From Paracoccaceae bacterium (lineage in GTDB: Bacteria; Pseudomonadota; Alphaproteobacteria; Rhodobacterales; Rhodobacteraceae), in the NCBI GenBank assembly GCA_014872875.1, contig WKFI01000025.1, positions 1-64,000 on the forward strand: 64,000 nucleotides of DNA, given 5' to 3'. A model generated the notes under the pieces. The model was not told where the DNA came from, searched no databases, and saw nothing but the letters and a program-made list of their open reading frames with translations. Of this stretch, positions 1 through 8,943 are shown piece by piece (within the stretch, counting starts at the first letter, position 1; every line of letters starts with the position of its first letter). The translations under genes were made by a program, and so were the position numbers.

Positions 1-1592
1 AACTCCCCTTCCTTTGGCAGGATATCGGTTGGGGGTTTGATGGGGGCCTTGTTCTTGGCGGTTTCGGTGGGGGCGATGGCCTCGTCCAGGTCCTCGATGC
101 TTTTCACGATGCCATAGGCCGGGGCCGCCGTGTGTTCGATATCGCTGAGCTTCACCAGATCGCCATAGACCGTGATCGTCCCCAACAGGTCGCCGTTATG
201 GGCGCCACCGTTGCGGCCTTGATCGGAATAGAGCCCGATCACCGAGTGATCCATCACCCCGTTCCCGTCCGCATCGCCATAGGTGATCGAGGAAATCTGC
301 GTCGTGTGACCTTCAATCACCAGGCGGTCGCCTTCGGCCCGACTGAAATCCTGCACCACGTCATTGCCGAGCACATCGACCCAATGATCGTGCAGCTTGT
401 CATTTTCACCGGCCACGCCGTGCCAGTTGATCGTGCCGTCATCGCGCGTGTGTTTCTCGATGTAACGCTCTTTCGCGTTGATCAGCGTCTGGAAATAGAA
501 AATGTCGGCGCCGCTGCCGCCGATCAGCAGGTCATCCGCCGGGATCGGCTGATCCGGGTAGAGCTTGCCATTCGTCAATTCCTTCAGCGGATCGCCTTCG
601 TCCCGGTCCGGATCAAAGGCAATCGCGCCTTCGCGCCCATCCGCCCGGCTGATCAAAAGATCGTTGCCGTTTCCACCCTTGAGCACATCCTCGCCATGAC
701 CGCCGTCCAGAACATCGGCGCCTCCACCGCCCAGCAACACGTCATTGCCATAGCCGCCCTGCAGCACGTCGGCACCGCCCTTGCCGCTCAGCTTGTCCTT
801 GCCGCGACCGCCGTCGATCCCGTCCGCCTGGCCGGTGCCGTCTATCACCTGGTCCCCGGCACCACGGATGATCATGTTGAGACTGCGGTCCAGATGGCCG
901 TGGTGGTTGACGTCATACTCGTCCAGAATGTCCAGGAACGTGTCGCTGGCACCGTGAAGCTGCCCGAACACCGGGGCCAGATCCGCCATCATGGCATCCA
1001 TCTTGGCCGATTTGGTCACGCCCGGAACTGCCGTCTTGGCCAGAGCAATCTGGCTGTTGCCCCCCAGCTGCGTATCAAAGATCCGCACATCGCCGATCTC
1101 GCCCTTGAACAGGGAATGCGCCTCGCTGGTCTGGTCACTGTGCCACGCCCGACTGCCACCGATCACCAGGCTGTTGGCATTCAGTTCCATCCCCTGTTTG
1201 AACGTGGGCTCGGCCGCGACCAGTGCGCCGTTCAGCCAGATCATCAGCCCGTCCGAGCCAAAGCTGACCGCGATGTGATAGCTCGTCTGCGCCGACAGAA
1301 CCAGATCGGGAACCTTCAGATACTCGGTGTCGGTCCCGTCCGATTGCGTCACCACAAGTGTGCCGTCCTTGACCCAAAGCGTGAAATCCCCCGCCGCGGC
1401 GCCTTTCCCGTCCTTCGAAATCAAAGCCATCTCGCCAGGCAGACGGTCCAGTGAGAAACTCAAGGAAATCGTGGCAGACGGAAGCAGAAACGCCTTTTTA
1501 TGAGTAATGTTGACGACTTCTTCCCTGGTACCCGTGTAGTTTCGGGTGTTGAGTTTCGAGAAAACCGGTGTCGGGAGTGATGAATTGGACAC
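1..1592 (-). CDS. LamG-like / RTX calcium-binding repeat protein (3' end beyond window)
   Basis: Minus-strand frame open from a TAG at 1653-1655 to the window edge, so the C-terminus is missing. About 530 residues are visible. The N-terminal ~200 residues look like a concanavalin A/LamG sandwich (LVSKDG-type motif, VSFGSDGLMIWLNG, later GEIGDVRIFDTQL). Next come glycine/aspartate nonapeptides of the RTX type (GGADVLQGGYGND, GGHGEDVLKGGNGND), then a region with DLLIGGSGADIF. RTX repeats bind calcium and usually mark type I secreted proteins, whose signal would lie in the missing C-terminus. No in-frame ATG precedes the LamG region. I chose GTG at 1592 because AAGGGGA sits 8 nt upstream. Later ATG codons fall inside the fold. 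Substrate or ligand unknown. Confidence 0.75.
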   Translation of the reverse strand, partial: MSNSSLPTPVFSKLNTRNYTGTREEVVNITHKKAFLLPSATISLSFSLDRLPGEMALISKDGKGAAAGDFTLWVKDGTLVVTQSDGTDTEYLKVPDLVLSAQTSYHIAVSFGSDGLMIWLNGALVAAEPTFKQGMELNANSLVIGGSRAWHSDQTSEAHSLFKGEIGDVRIFDTQLGGNSQIALAKTAVPGVTKSAKMDAMMADLAPVFGQLHGASDTFLDILDEYDVNHHGHLDRSLNMIIRGAGDQVIDGTGQADGIDGGRGKDKLSGKGGADVLQGGYGNDVLLGGGGADVLDGGHGEDVLKGGNGNDLLISRADGREGAIAFDPDRDEGDPLKELTNGKLYPDQPIPADDLLIGGSGADIFYFQTLINAKERYIEKHTRDDGTINWHGVAGENDKLHDHWVDVLGNDVVQDFSRAEGDRLVIEGHTTQISSITYGDADGNGVMDHSVIGLYSDQGRNGGAHNGDLLGTITVYGDLVKLSDIEHTAAPAYGIVKSIEDLDEAIAPTETAKNKAPIKPPTDILPKEGE

Positions 1593-1975
1593 GCTTGACG
1601 TCCCCTTGCCGTGGAGTTTGTTGTTGTCGAAAGCTACTGCTCGAACGCGAGACTATCGTGGCAAAATCTGGGCATTCCACACTATTGGCGAGAGTGGGCG
1701 ATAGTTCGCTCAACCGTCACAACTATATGAAAAGCAGACATAAACGGTCTCAAGTCTTGGAATATTGTGTTTTCTTTGCGGCGGGAAAACGGCATTTCGG
1801 GCCGAAACATGGCTGCCTTGACAAAACTCATGATGCTCTGCGTCAAAAATTGGACACGGCATGTCACGCAAAGCGTTTTGCATCGCGGCGCGGGGTTCCT
1901 TTTCTCAAGTCGAAAACCAAAGGTCTTTTCCGCACAGCCCAAGATCAACGGCTTGCGGCAACCGTGACATATCTG
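1593..1975. other. Intergenic stretch without supported gene
   Basis: About 380 bases separate the RTX gene start from the comF stop. Open frames exist on both strands (plus 1568-2023, minus 1682-1948), but they have unusual residue composition, no convincing ribosome binding site and no recognisable domain. The stretch presumably carries the RTX gene's promoter. I see no tRNA, repeat array or clear hairpin terminator in it. Confidence 0.5.
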
Positions 1976-2719
1976 TCAGCTGTCCTGATGGCGACTATCC
2001 TTGCTGACACGGGCCAAGGTTAGAATGTTCACTCGCGCAGCTCCGGCCTCCATGCAGGCCTTGGTACAGGCAGCAAGTGTCGCACCAGACGTCATAACGT
2101 CATCGACCAAAATCACGTCTCGAGCCACCATCCGGTGGCGTCGTTTCGGATGATGAGTGATGGCCCCACCCAACAAGTCAAACCTTTGCTGAACAGTTGC
2201 ATTCTCCAACTTTGGAGTACGCTGATTTCGAACCAGCAAGTCCGGGCAGCAAGACAAACCAGTTTCCCGAGACAAAGCCTGCGCCAGCAGCGCGGACTGA
2301 TTGTACTTGCGCTTTATCAATCGGGTCCAATGCAGCGGGACAGGAGCAATCAACGCATTTCGAGACAGCAAAGGTTTCCCCACTCTGGCCATCCACAAGG
2401 CTGCAGGGCGTGCGATTTCAGGACGATCCCCGTGCTTCAGCGCCAGAACCAACTTGCGAGCCCGCCCTTCGTATATCAACGCCGTTCGCCCAGCGCTCCA
2501 TGGGCGCGGGTGACGCATGCAGTCGTCGCACTCGATCCTGAACCCGTCTGCCGCGCCCATCACCGGAACGCCGCACGACTCGCAAACCGCTCCGGCCACA
2601 AAGGGCGTGTCGCGCCAGCACGGCCCACACAGACCAAAGTCACTGTCCACAAGATCACCGCACCCCAGACATCGCGACGGGTAGATCAGTTGAACCGCCG
2701 TTTGAAAACCGGACCACAT
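1976..2719 (-). CDS. comF: ComF family phosphoribosyltransferase-like protein
   Basis: 247 residues. The N-terminus has paired-cysteine zinc-binding sites typical of ComF (CLGC at 17-20, CGPC at 31-34, CESC at 46-49, CDDC at 64-67). The C-terminal half is a type I phosphoribosyltransferase fold with the PRPP-binding motif VILVDDVMTSGAT near 202-214. ComF proteins act with DNA uptake and single-strand handling in competent bacteria; the enzymatic reaction is not established. I chose ATG at 2719 (MWSGFQ) over an upstream frame extension to 2827, because the extension would overlap the divergent methyltransferase gene starting at 2737 and family members begin near this point. The 17-bp gap to that gene must hold both ribosome binding sites. 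Confidence 0.88.
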   Translation of the reverse strand: MWSGFQTAVQLIYPSRCLGCGDLVDSDFGLCGPCWRDTPFVAGAVCESCGVPVMGAADGFRIECDDCMRHPRPWSAGRTALIYEGRARKLVLALKHGDRPEIARPAALWMARVGKPLLSRNALIAPVPLHWTRLIKRKYNQSALLAQALSRETGLSCCPDLLVRNQRTPKLENATVQQRFDLLGGAITHHPKRRHRMVARDVILVDDVMTSGATLAACTKACMEAGAARVNILTLARVSKDSRHQDS

Positions 2720-2736
2720 CGCTTTAGGTAGCCCCC

Positions 2737-3552
2737 ATGACCCAAGCTCCACTCTTTGATCGCAAGGCATTGGCTGCACATCGTGCCCGTATTCGGCCCG
2801 AGGCCCTGTTCCTGCATGAAATCGCACTGGACGAGGTGCAGGATCGCCTATCGATGGTTAACAGAACGTTTACCAAGCCTGCGATTGTGAGCTCACTGCC
2901 TGAATTCTGGTCAAACACCCTGCCAGACGCAAAAGCCATATCCGATGACGAGGTGCTGGACCTAGAACCAAACACCCACGATTTGATTGTCCATGCCATG
3001 GCCTTGCACTGGGCCAATGATCCGGTCGGCCAATTGATCCAGTGCCGCCGCGCGTTAAAGGAAGACGGCCTGTTATTGGTCGTTGCGTTGGGTGGGCAGA
3101 CGTTGCACCAATTGCGCGCCTCCCTCGCCGAAGCCGAAACCCAGCTGTATGGAGGGCTGTCACCCCGGGTTTCTCCTATGGCAGAAATCCGCGATCTAGG
3201 CGGATTGCTGCAGCGGGCGGGGCTGACCCTACCGGTGGCCGATGTGGTGCCCTTGACCGCGGAATACCGCGACCTGCGCCATTTGATGCAGGAGCTTCGT
3301 GGCATGGGCGAAACAAACGCTCTGACCGCGCGCTCCAAACGCCCGAGCTCAAGACATCTGTTTGCACGTGCCGAGCAGGTTTATCGCGACGCCTATGCCA
3401 CGCACGAACATCGCCTGCCCGCCACTTTCGAATTGATATGTCTCACCGGTTGGTCGCCATCCGACAGCCAACCACAACCGCTGCGTCCCGGATCAGCAAA
3501 GGCCCGACTTGCTGATGCGCTGAAAGTCCCGGAAACCAAATTGCCTGAATAA
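2737..3552 (+). CDS. SAM-dependent methyltransferase, BioC/NDUFAF5-like
   Basis: 271 residues. The N-terminus (FDRKALAAHRARI) and the LHWANDPVGQL motif near residues 87-97 match the BioC/NDUFAF5 branch of class I methyltransferases; the human member NDUFAF5 hydroxylates an arginine of complex I, and BioC methylates malonyl-ACP. A canonical GxGxG SAM-binding loop is not obvious, and the segment where it should fall (residues 40-75) is divergent, so the chemistry may not be ordinary methylation. Divergent from comF. Transcribed toward hemH but separated from it by 90 bp. Specific substrate not assigned. Confidence 0.8.
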   Translation: MTQAPLFDRKALAAHRARIRPEALFLHEIALDEVQDRLSMVNRTFTKPAIVSSLPEFWSNTLPDAKAISDDEVLDLEPNTHDLIVHAMALHWANDPVGQLIQCRRALKEDGLLLVVALGGQTLHQLRASLAEAETQLYGGLSPRVSPMAEIRDLGGLLQRAGLTLPVADVVPLTAEYRDLRHLMQELRGMGETNALTARSKRPSSRHLFARAEQVYRDAYATHEHRLPATFELICLTGWSPSDSQPQPLRPGSAKARLADALKVPETKLPE

Positions 3553-3642
3553 CTGCGACATCGGTGATCCATTTGCCGGATTGACCCGTAACCCTTTACC
3601 CTTATCTGTGCCTAACGACGCCCGAAGCCGACAGGAAACACC

Positions 3643-4704
3643 ATGCTGGATGCCACCAATCAACCCACCTGCCCTGCACATGCTCCCGCGGACCACCCCA
3701 AAGTGCCGGCGCAAAAGGTGGGTGTTCTGCTGGCAAATCTTGGAACCCCGGACGATTACAGCTATTGGCCGATGCGGCGGTATCTGAATGAGTTCCTGTC
3801 GGACCAACGGGTGATCGATTACCCAAAATGGAAATGGCAGCCGATCCTTCAGGCTATCATTCTGACAAAACGCCCGTTCAGTTCGGGCGAGGCGTACAAA
3901 TCGATCTGGAACCACGACAAGGGCGAAAGCCCCTTGATGACGATCACCAAGGATCAGACCGCCAAGATTACCCAAGCAATGGCAGACCGTTATGGGGATC
4001 AGGTGATGGTCGATTTCTGCATGCGCTATGGCAATCCCTCGACCAAGTCCAAAGTTAAGCAGATGGTCGCGGCTGGCTGTTCACGCATCCTGTTCTTCCC
4101 GCTCTATCCGCAGTACGCCGGGGCCACGACCGGGACCGCCAACGACCAGTTTTTCCGCGCTTTGATGGAGGAGGCGTGGCAACCGGCGGCCCGCACCGTG
4201 CCAGCCTATTTTGACGAACCCGCCTATATCGACGCCTTGGCCGGGTCTGTTGAAACCGCCTATGCTTCGATGGAAAAAAAGCCTGACATACTGGTTGTAT
4301 CCTACCACGGGATGCCGGAACGGTATCTGATGCAGGGCGATCCCTATCATTGCCAGTGCCAGAAGACGACACGCCTGCTGAAGGAGCGTCTGGGTTGGGA
4401 CGACACCGATATTGTCAGCACCTTTCAATCCCGTTTCGGACCCGAGGAGTGGTTGAAACCTTACACCGTCGATCACGTGGCCGAACTGGCCAAGCAAGGC
4501 AAAAAGAACATCGCCGTGATCGCTCCGGCCTTTGCCTCCGACTGCATCGAAACCCTGGAAGAGATCAACGAAGAAATCCACGAGAGCTTTGAAGAAGCGG
4601 GTGGCGAGCACTTCACCTATATCCCTTGCCTGAATGATCAGGACACCCATGTCGCTGCGTTGTCCAAGGTTATCGAGGACAATCTGAAAGGCTGGCTGGA
4701 CTAA
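3643..4704 (+). CDS. hemH: Ferrochelatase
   Basis: 353 residues. HemH inserts ferrous iron into protoporphyrin IX, the last step of protoheme synthesis, at the inner face of the cytoplasmic membrane. Family features: VGVLLANLGTPD near the N-terminus, SYHGMPERY with the metal-handling His222, the CxCQKTTRLL segment, and SDCIETLEEI with the conserved acidic residues near the C-terminus. A cysteine-bearing segment (YHCQCQKTT) resembles part of the [2Fe-2S] ligand set of some alphaproteobacterial ferrochelatases, but I cannot confirm a full set. ATG at 3643 is the first plausible start. Another haem gene, hemJ, lies at 48182-48631. Confidence 0.96.
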   Translation: MLDATNQPTCPAHAPADHPKVPAQKVGVLLANLGTPDDYSYWPMRRYLNEFLSDQRVIDYPKWKWQPILQAIILTKRPFSSGEAYKSIWNHDKGESPLMTITKDQTAKITQAMADRYGDQVMVDFCMRYGNPSTKSKVKQMVAAGCSRILFFPLYPQYAGATTGTANDQFFRALMEEAWQPAARTVPAYFDEPAYIDALAGSVETAYASMEKKPDILVVSYHGMPERYLMQGDPYHCQCQKTTRLLKERLGWDDTDIVSTFQSRFGPEEWLKPYTVDHVAELAKQGKKNIAVIAPAFASDCIETLEEINEEIHESFEEAGGEHFTYIPCLNDQDTHVAALSKVIEDNLKGWLD

Positions 4705-4755
4705 CGCTGAGACCCGGTTCAAATAGGAGCCAACCATTGGACCGGGGAGAGCACA

Positions 4756-7700
4756 ATGACATGTCAGCATTGGAGCGCTGCGCTGCGCGACGCTTGGGGC
4801 ATATCCGCCGAATTGACGCGGCTGGATGGCGAATATGACCTGAACTTTGCCGTTGAGGCTGAGAGCGGTGAAAGATTCATTCTAAAGGTGATGCGTCCAG
4901 GGTGCGACCGAGGTCTGGTGGACATGCAAATCGCCGCCTTGGAACACATCACGTCGCACGCAGCCGATGTTCCTGTCCCCAATGTCATCCGCACTCCTGA
5001 CGAAAAAAGCCTGGTCTCTCTGACTGATGAAGATGGGGTGTTGCGGCTGGCCTGGCTTTTGGAAGCACTGCCCGGACGCTGCTATGCCAAGGTCGAACCC
5101 AAATCACCCGACTTGATCCGGCAAATTGGTGTTGCTTTGGGTCGGATGGGGGCAACCCTGACGGATTTCGAGTTCCCAGGTTTGCATCGAGACTTCAAAT
5201 GGAATCTTGCGCAGGCGGGTTGGATTGCGGATCGGACGGACTGTGTGGCCGATCCGGCGCGCAGGGCTTTGTTGGACAAAATTTCGGCTGAATTTGCCTT
5301 GTTAGAGCCTGTTTTGGCTCAGCTCCCGGCGCAAGCCATCCACAACGATGCAAATGACTACAACCTGTTGGTCGATGACGAGCTGACCCAACCACGCACG
5401 CTTTCTGGTCTTATTGATCTGGGCGACATGTGCGCTGCACCCCGGATCTGCGATCTGGCCATTGCCGCGGCTTACATCGTTCTGGATCACCCCACCCCCG
5501 AAGCCGCTCTGGCTGCTCTGGTTGCCGGGTATCATGACGCCTATCCTCTGACAGCCAGCGAGCTGGATCTGCTCTGGCCGTTGCTGCGGGCGCGACTGGC
5601 GGTCAGCGTTGTGAACTCGACCCTGATGGCCGTGGACAACCCCGACGATCCCTATGTGACCATCTCGCAAGCGCCGGCCTGGCGGTTCCTGGAAGGCAAC
5701 GAGATCCACCCGATCCTGCTCAAGGCTCGGTTGCGCGCGGCCTGCGGGCTACCGGTCGTAGACGGGGCGGATCGCGTTTTGAACTGGCTGAACGCCGAGC
5801 GCGGAAGTTTCGCCAACCTGCTGGGCGAGGACCTGAGCGACGCCCCCATGGGCTCACTCTCGGTCGAAAATTCCACGTGGCCTCAAAACCCATTTCACAT
5901 GCCACTGGAAGAAGCCTCCCGTGTCGGCGAGGAGTTCGAGGAGTTGGGTCGGACTTGGCTGGGGTATTACAATGAACCGCGCCTTATCTATGCCGAACCA
6001 GGGTTCCGAAAGGGGCCGTGGAAAGCCAGTGACCGGCGTACGGTCCATCTTGCTGTAGATGGGTTTGCCCCGGCTGGCAGGTCTCTCTACGCGCCTTTGG
6101 ACGGAGAGGTTTTTGCCGTCGAAAACCGGGCCAGCCATCTAGACTATGGTGGCGTCATCATCTTGCGCCACGTCACTCCGGACGGGGACACGTTCTGTAC
6201 CCTTTATGGCCATCTGGACCCGGAATGCTGTGCCCGTTTGAAACGCGGTGACAAAATCAAAAAAGGCGAAGCCTTCTGCAGCTTGGGCAATCCGCACCAG
6301 AATGGCGGCTGGGTACCGCATGTGCATTTTCAACTGGCCTTGACGACCGAAGGCATCGAAACCGGTTGGCCCGGCGTCGGTGACCCGGACGAGCTGTATA
6401 TGTGGTGCGCCATTTGCCCGAACCCGGCTGCCCTGCTGAACTTGCCAGACGACAAGGTGCTTTACCAACCGACTGACAAAGCACTCGTATTGAAGGGACG
6501 TAAGGCCCATTTCGGCGGCAACCTAAGCCTGACCTACAATGATCCGGTCATGCTGGTACGCGGCTGGAAACACCACCTGTTCGATGAATGGGGGCGGCCA
6601 TATCTGGACGCCTATAACAACGTGCCGCATGTCGGCCATGCCCACCCCCGGATCCAGGCCGTCGCCGCAGACCAGTTGAAGCGGATGAACTCCAACACCC
6701 GCTACCTGCACCCGGCACAAACCGCATTTGCCGACAAGATCCTGTCGAAACTGCCCGATCATTTCGAGGTCTGTTTCTTCGTGAATTCCGGGACCGAGGC
6801 AAACGAGCTGGCCTTGCGCCTGGCGCGGGCCCATACCGGTGCCAAAGGGATTGTGACACCGGACCACGGCTATCACGGTAACACCAATGCCGCCGTGGCC
6901 ATCTCGGCCTACAAGTTCAACAAGCCTGGCGGGGTCGGTCAGGCGGATTGGGTAGAACTGGTCGAGGTTGCCGACGATTACCGCGGGTCCTTCAAGCGTG
7001 ACGATCCGGACCGCGCCGCAAAATTCGCGAATTTCGTTGACCCTGCCATTGCCCGCTTGCAGGACAAGGGCCATGGGGTTGCAGGCTTCATTGCCGAAAC
7101 CTTCCCTTCGGTCGGTGGGCAGATCATCCCGCCCCAAGGCTACCTGCCCGCCGTTTACGAGAAGATTCGCGCCGCCGGTGGTGTCTGCATCGCTGACGAG
7201 GTTCAAACCGGGCTCGGCCGGTTGGGCGACTATTATTTCGGTTTCGAACACCAGGGCGCGCGACCTGACATCGTGGTGATGGGCAAACCCATCGGAAATG
7301 GGCACCCTTTGGGTGTGTTGGCGACAACCAGAGAGATCGCAGAAAGTTTCGACAATGGGATCGAGTTCTTTTCCACCTTTGGCGGCTCGACTTTGTCCTG
7401 CCGGATCGGGAAGGAGGTTTTGGACATCGTTGATGACGAAGGGCTTCAGCAAAACGCCCGAGAGGTCGGGGATCTCCTGAAACAGGGATTGCACCAAATT
7501 CAGTCAAAACACCCGTGTGTGGGCGATGTACGCGGAATGGGGCTGTTTCTGGGGGTCGAGCTGATCAAGCCGGACGGATCGGAAGCTGGTGAAATCTGTT
7601 CTTATGTCAAGAATCGGATGCGCGACCACAGGATTCTGATCGGCAGCGAAGGCCCCAAGGACAACATCCTGAAAATCCGCCCACCGCTGACCATCGATGC

Positions 7701-7758
7701 GCATGACGCGGACATGATCGTCGTCACCTTGGACAAAATTCTGTCCGAGCTGCGATAA
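4756..7758 (+). CDS. Triple fusion: APH-type kinase, M23 peptidase domain, class III aminotransferase/phospholyase
   Basis: 1000 residues in three parts. Residues 1-345 form an aminoglycoside-phosphotransferase/choline-kinase fold, with HNDANDYNLL (catalytic-type Asp198) and DLGD at 221-224. Residues about 420-530 are an M23 (LytM-like) domain with HLAVD (His431, Asp435) and HVH (522-524), the usual zinc ligands. Residues about 560-1000 are a class III PLP aminotransferase fold with Lys844 in MGKPIGNGHPLG and DEVQTG upstream. The aminotransferase part resembles the AGXT2L phospholyases, which remove phosphate and ammonia from phosphoethanolamine or phosphohydroxylysine; the kinase part resembles hydroxylysine kinase. 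A kinase feeding a phospholyase is a coherent inference. The role of the middle domain is unclear. No signal peptide, so probably cytoplasmic. It follows hemH by 51 bp. Confidence 0.88.
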   Translation: MTCQHWSAALRDAWGISAELTRLDGEYDLNFAVEAESGERFILKVMRPGCDRGLVDMQIAALEHITSHAADVPVPNVIRTPDEKSLVSLTDEDGVLRLAWLLEALPGRCYAKVEPKSPDLIRQIGVALGRMGATLTDFEFPGLHRDFKWNLAQAGWIADRTDCVADPARRALLDKISAEFALLEPVLAQLPAQAIHNDANDYNLLVDDELTQPRTLSGLIDLGDMCAAPRICDLAIAAAYIVLDHPTPEAALAALVAGYHDAYPLTASELDLLWPLLRARLAVSVVNSTLMAVDNPDDPYVTISQAPAWRFLEGNEIHPILLKARLRAACGLPVVDGADRVLNWLNAERGSFANLLGEDLSDAPMGSLSVENSTWPQNPFHMPLEEASRVGEEFEELGRTWLGYYNEPRLIYAEPGFRKGPWKASDRRTVHLAVDGFAPAGRSLYAPLDGEVFAVENRASHLDYGGVIILRHVTPDGDTFCTLYGHLDPECCARLKRGDKIKKGEAFCSLGNPHQNGGWVPHVHFQLALTTEGIETGWPGVGDPDELYMWCAICPNPAALLNLPDDKVLYQPTDKALVLKGRKAHFGGNLSLTYNDPVMLVRGWKHHLFDEWGRPYLDAYNNVPHVGHAHPRIQAVAADQLKRMNSNTRYLHPAQTAFADKILSKLPDHFEVCFFVNSGTEANELALRLARAHTGAKGIVTPDHGYHGNTNAAVAISAYKFNKPGGVGQADWVELVEVADDYRGSFKRDDPDRAAKFANFVDPAIARLQDKGHGVAGFIAETFPSVGGQIIPPQGYLPAVYEKIRAAGGVCIADEVQTGLGRLGDYYFGFEHQGARPDIVVMGKPIGNGHPLGVLATTREIAESFDNGIEFFSTFGGSTLSCRIGKEVLDIVDDEGLQQNAREVGDLLKQGLHQIQSKHPCVGDVRGMGLFLGVELIKPDGSEAGEICSYVKNRMRDHRILIGSEGPKDNILKIRPPLTIDAHDADMIVVTLDKILSELR

Positions 7759-7784
7759 GCATCTGCCTGAGGTTCCACAAACAA

Positions 7785-7812
7785 AAAAGGCGGTGGGAAA
7801 CCACCGCCTTTT
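7785..7812. terminator. Bidirectional intrinsic terminator
   Basis: A 12-bp perfect stem (AAAAGGCGGTGG, GAAA loop, CCACCGCCTTTT) lies between the convergent fusion gene and the 60-residue secreted protein gene. A-rich sequence flanks it on the left and T-rich on the right, so it can serve both strands. Confidence 0.85.
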
Positions 7813-7834
7813 CTGTATTTGGTCTTAGCAGTAA

Positions 7835-8017
7835 TTAGCTGCTTGCAACAGCTGCGCCGACCAGAACCAGCAGCAGCAGGGGCAGCAGGATGCCGCTCGA
7901 AGAACCCTGAGCTTCTTCGACAACAACCGGCGGCTCAACCACGGGCTCAGCCAGGTTACCGGCCGAAGCGGTCGAAGCAGCAGCAGTCAGAGCAGCAGCG
8001 ATAACGAGTTTTTTCAT
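7835..8017 (-). CDS. Small exported hypothetical protein (60 residues)
   Basis: MKKLVIAAALTAAASTASA is a textbook signal peptide with AxA cleavage. The short mature part is rich in Pro, Val and Glu, followed by a Ser/Gly linker and a strongly hydrophobic C-terminus (GILLPLLLLVLVGAAVASS). The mature peptide would be about 41 residues and could sit in the membrane by its C-terminal helix. ATG at 8017 is chosen over the longer frame because GGAGG lies 7 nt upstream and the signal peptide begins there. No family recognised. Similar short genes occur in Rhodobacteraceae, but I cannot name a function. Confidence 0.8.
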   Translation of the reverse strand: MKKLVIAAALTAAASTASAGNLAEPVVEPPVVVEEAQGSSSGILLPLLLLVLVGAAVASS

Positions 8018-8156
8018 GTTAACCTCCAGAATTTGCGCGGAACAGGCATACCGAACCACGCACCCAAGACTTACCTCGTAGTTTTGTCTTTGCAGCAAAA
8101 CGGTCGGATTGCAATTGCTTGTTGATCCACATACCCCTTACCTGACCAAAATGTCG

Positions 8157-8771
8157 TCAAATTAGCAACACTTGCGTGCCGACTTTCGTCATCCCGAACA
8201 GCTCAGCAATGTGTTCATTGTAAAGACCGATGCAGCCATTGGACGATTTTCGACCGATCTTGCGGGTGTCATGAGTGCCGTGGATTCGGTAGTATTTCCA
8301 GCTCAGATACAATGCGTGCGACCCCAGCGGATTGTCCGGACCCGGCGGTATATAATCCGGCCATTCCGGGTTTCGCTTCTTCATCGACGGCGTTGGCGCC
8401 CAGCTTGGACCTTCGACCTTGCGAATGACACTGGTACGGCCGCGGCGGGTCATATCCTCGGTCAACGGGACGGACGACGGGTAGAGTTTGTAAACCGATT
8501 CGTCTTCGGACCAGTAGTGCAGGGCCCGGGATTGGGTATCGACCAGGATGGCGCCGTTGTTCAGACTGCTGAAATAGGGCCTCCAGCTCAGCGACCGGAA
8601 CGAAGAGATATTGCGCGCAACGGGGGGTTCCGGCTCAGGCGGTGGACGCAAGGGATCATAGGCTTCCGGCTCTTCGGTCGCTTGTTGTGCCAGTGCAGGC
8701 ACTCCGATCAGAGAGGCGGTGCCAGCGAGAAACTGCCGGCGGGACGGGGATCTGAAGTTGCTTTTGGACAT
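8157..8771 (-). CDS. Tat-exported L,D-transpeptidase (YkuD domain)
   Basis: 204 residues. The twin-arginine signal (SRRQFLAGTASLIGVPALA) predicts export in folded form. The YkuD domain carries HGTHD and SSNGCIGL, giving the catalytic His and Cys. This family makes 3-3 peptide crosslinks in peptidoglycan or attaches proteins to it. The arginine that usually follows the Cys (SxGCIRL) is Gly here, a variant also seen in the second L,D-transpeptidase of this window (10072-10587). A Pro-rich linker (residues 38-52) precedes the domain. Divergent from the CAP-domain lipoprotein gene at 8944; both products act in the periplasm. Confidence 0.9.
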   Translation of the reverse strand: MSKSNFRSPSRRQFLAGTASLIGVPALAQQATEEPEAYDPLRPPPEPEPPVARNISSFRSLSWRPYFSSLNNGAILVDTQSRALHYWSEDESVYKLYPSSVPLTEDMTRRGRTSVIRKVEGPSWAPTPSMKKRNPEWPDYIPPGPDNPLGSHALYLSWKYYRIHGTHDTRKIGRKSSNGCIGLYNEHIAELFGMTKVGTQVLLI

Positions 8772-8943
8772 TTCAATACCAACCTTCGGCTTTCAGAGAT
8801 CTGTTAACAGCATTTTATTGCGAGAAAGCCGCACTCGCAAATCAAACACATGCAGTTGATGCCCAAATACTCTAGGTCGATTTGCGCGCCGGCCCACATC
8901 AGGCTAAGTGCAATGATACACGGTAGACACAGGTTGAGGGATA

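Noticed and set aside
132-1454. 440-residue open frame on the plus strand
   Set aside because: It is the shadow of the RTX gene on the minus strand; its protein is rich in His, Arg, Val and Ile without any known motif, while the minus strand gives clear GGxGxD repeats.
1583-1858. 11-bp direct repeat AATTGGACACG at 1583-1593 and 1848-1858
   Set aside because: Too short for a claim in 64 kb, one copy lies within the RTX coding region, and no third copy was seen.
1568-2023. 151-residue plus-strand open frame across the RTX-comF gap
   Set aside because: It overlaps the RTX start and the comF end, has no ribosome binding site, and contains a CCCRK-like odd composition.
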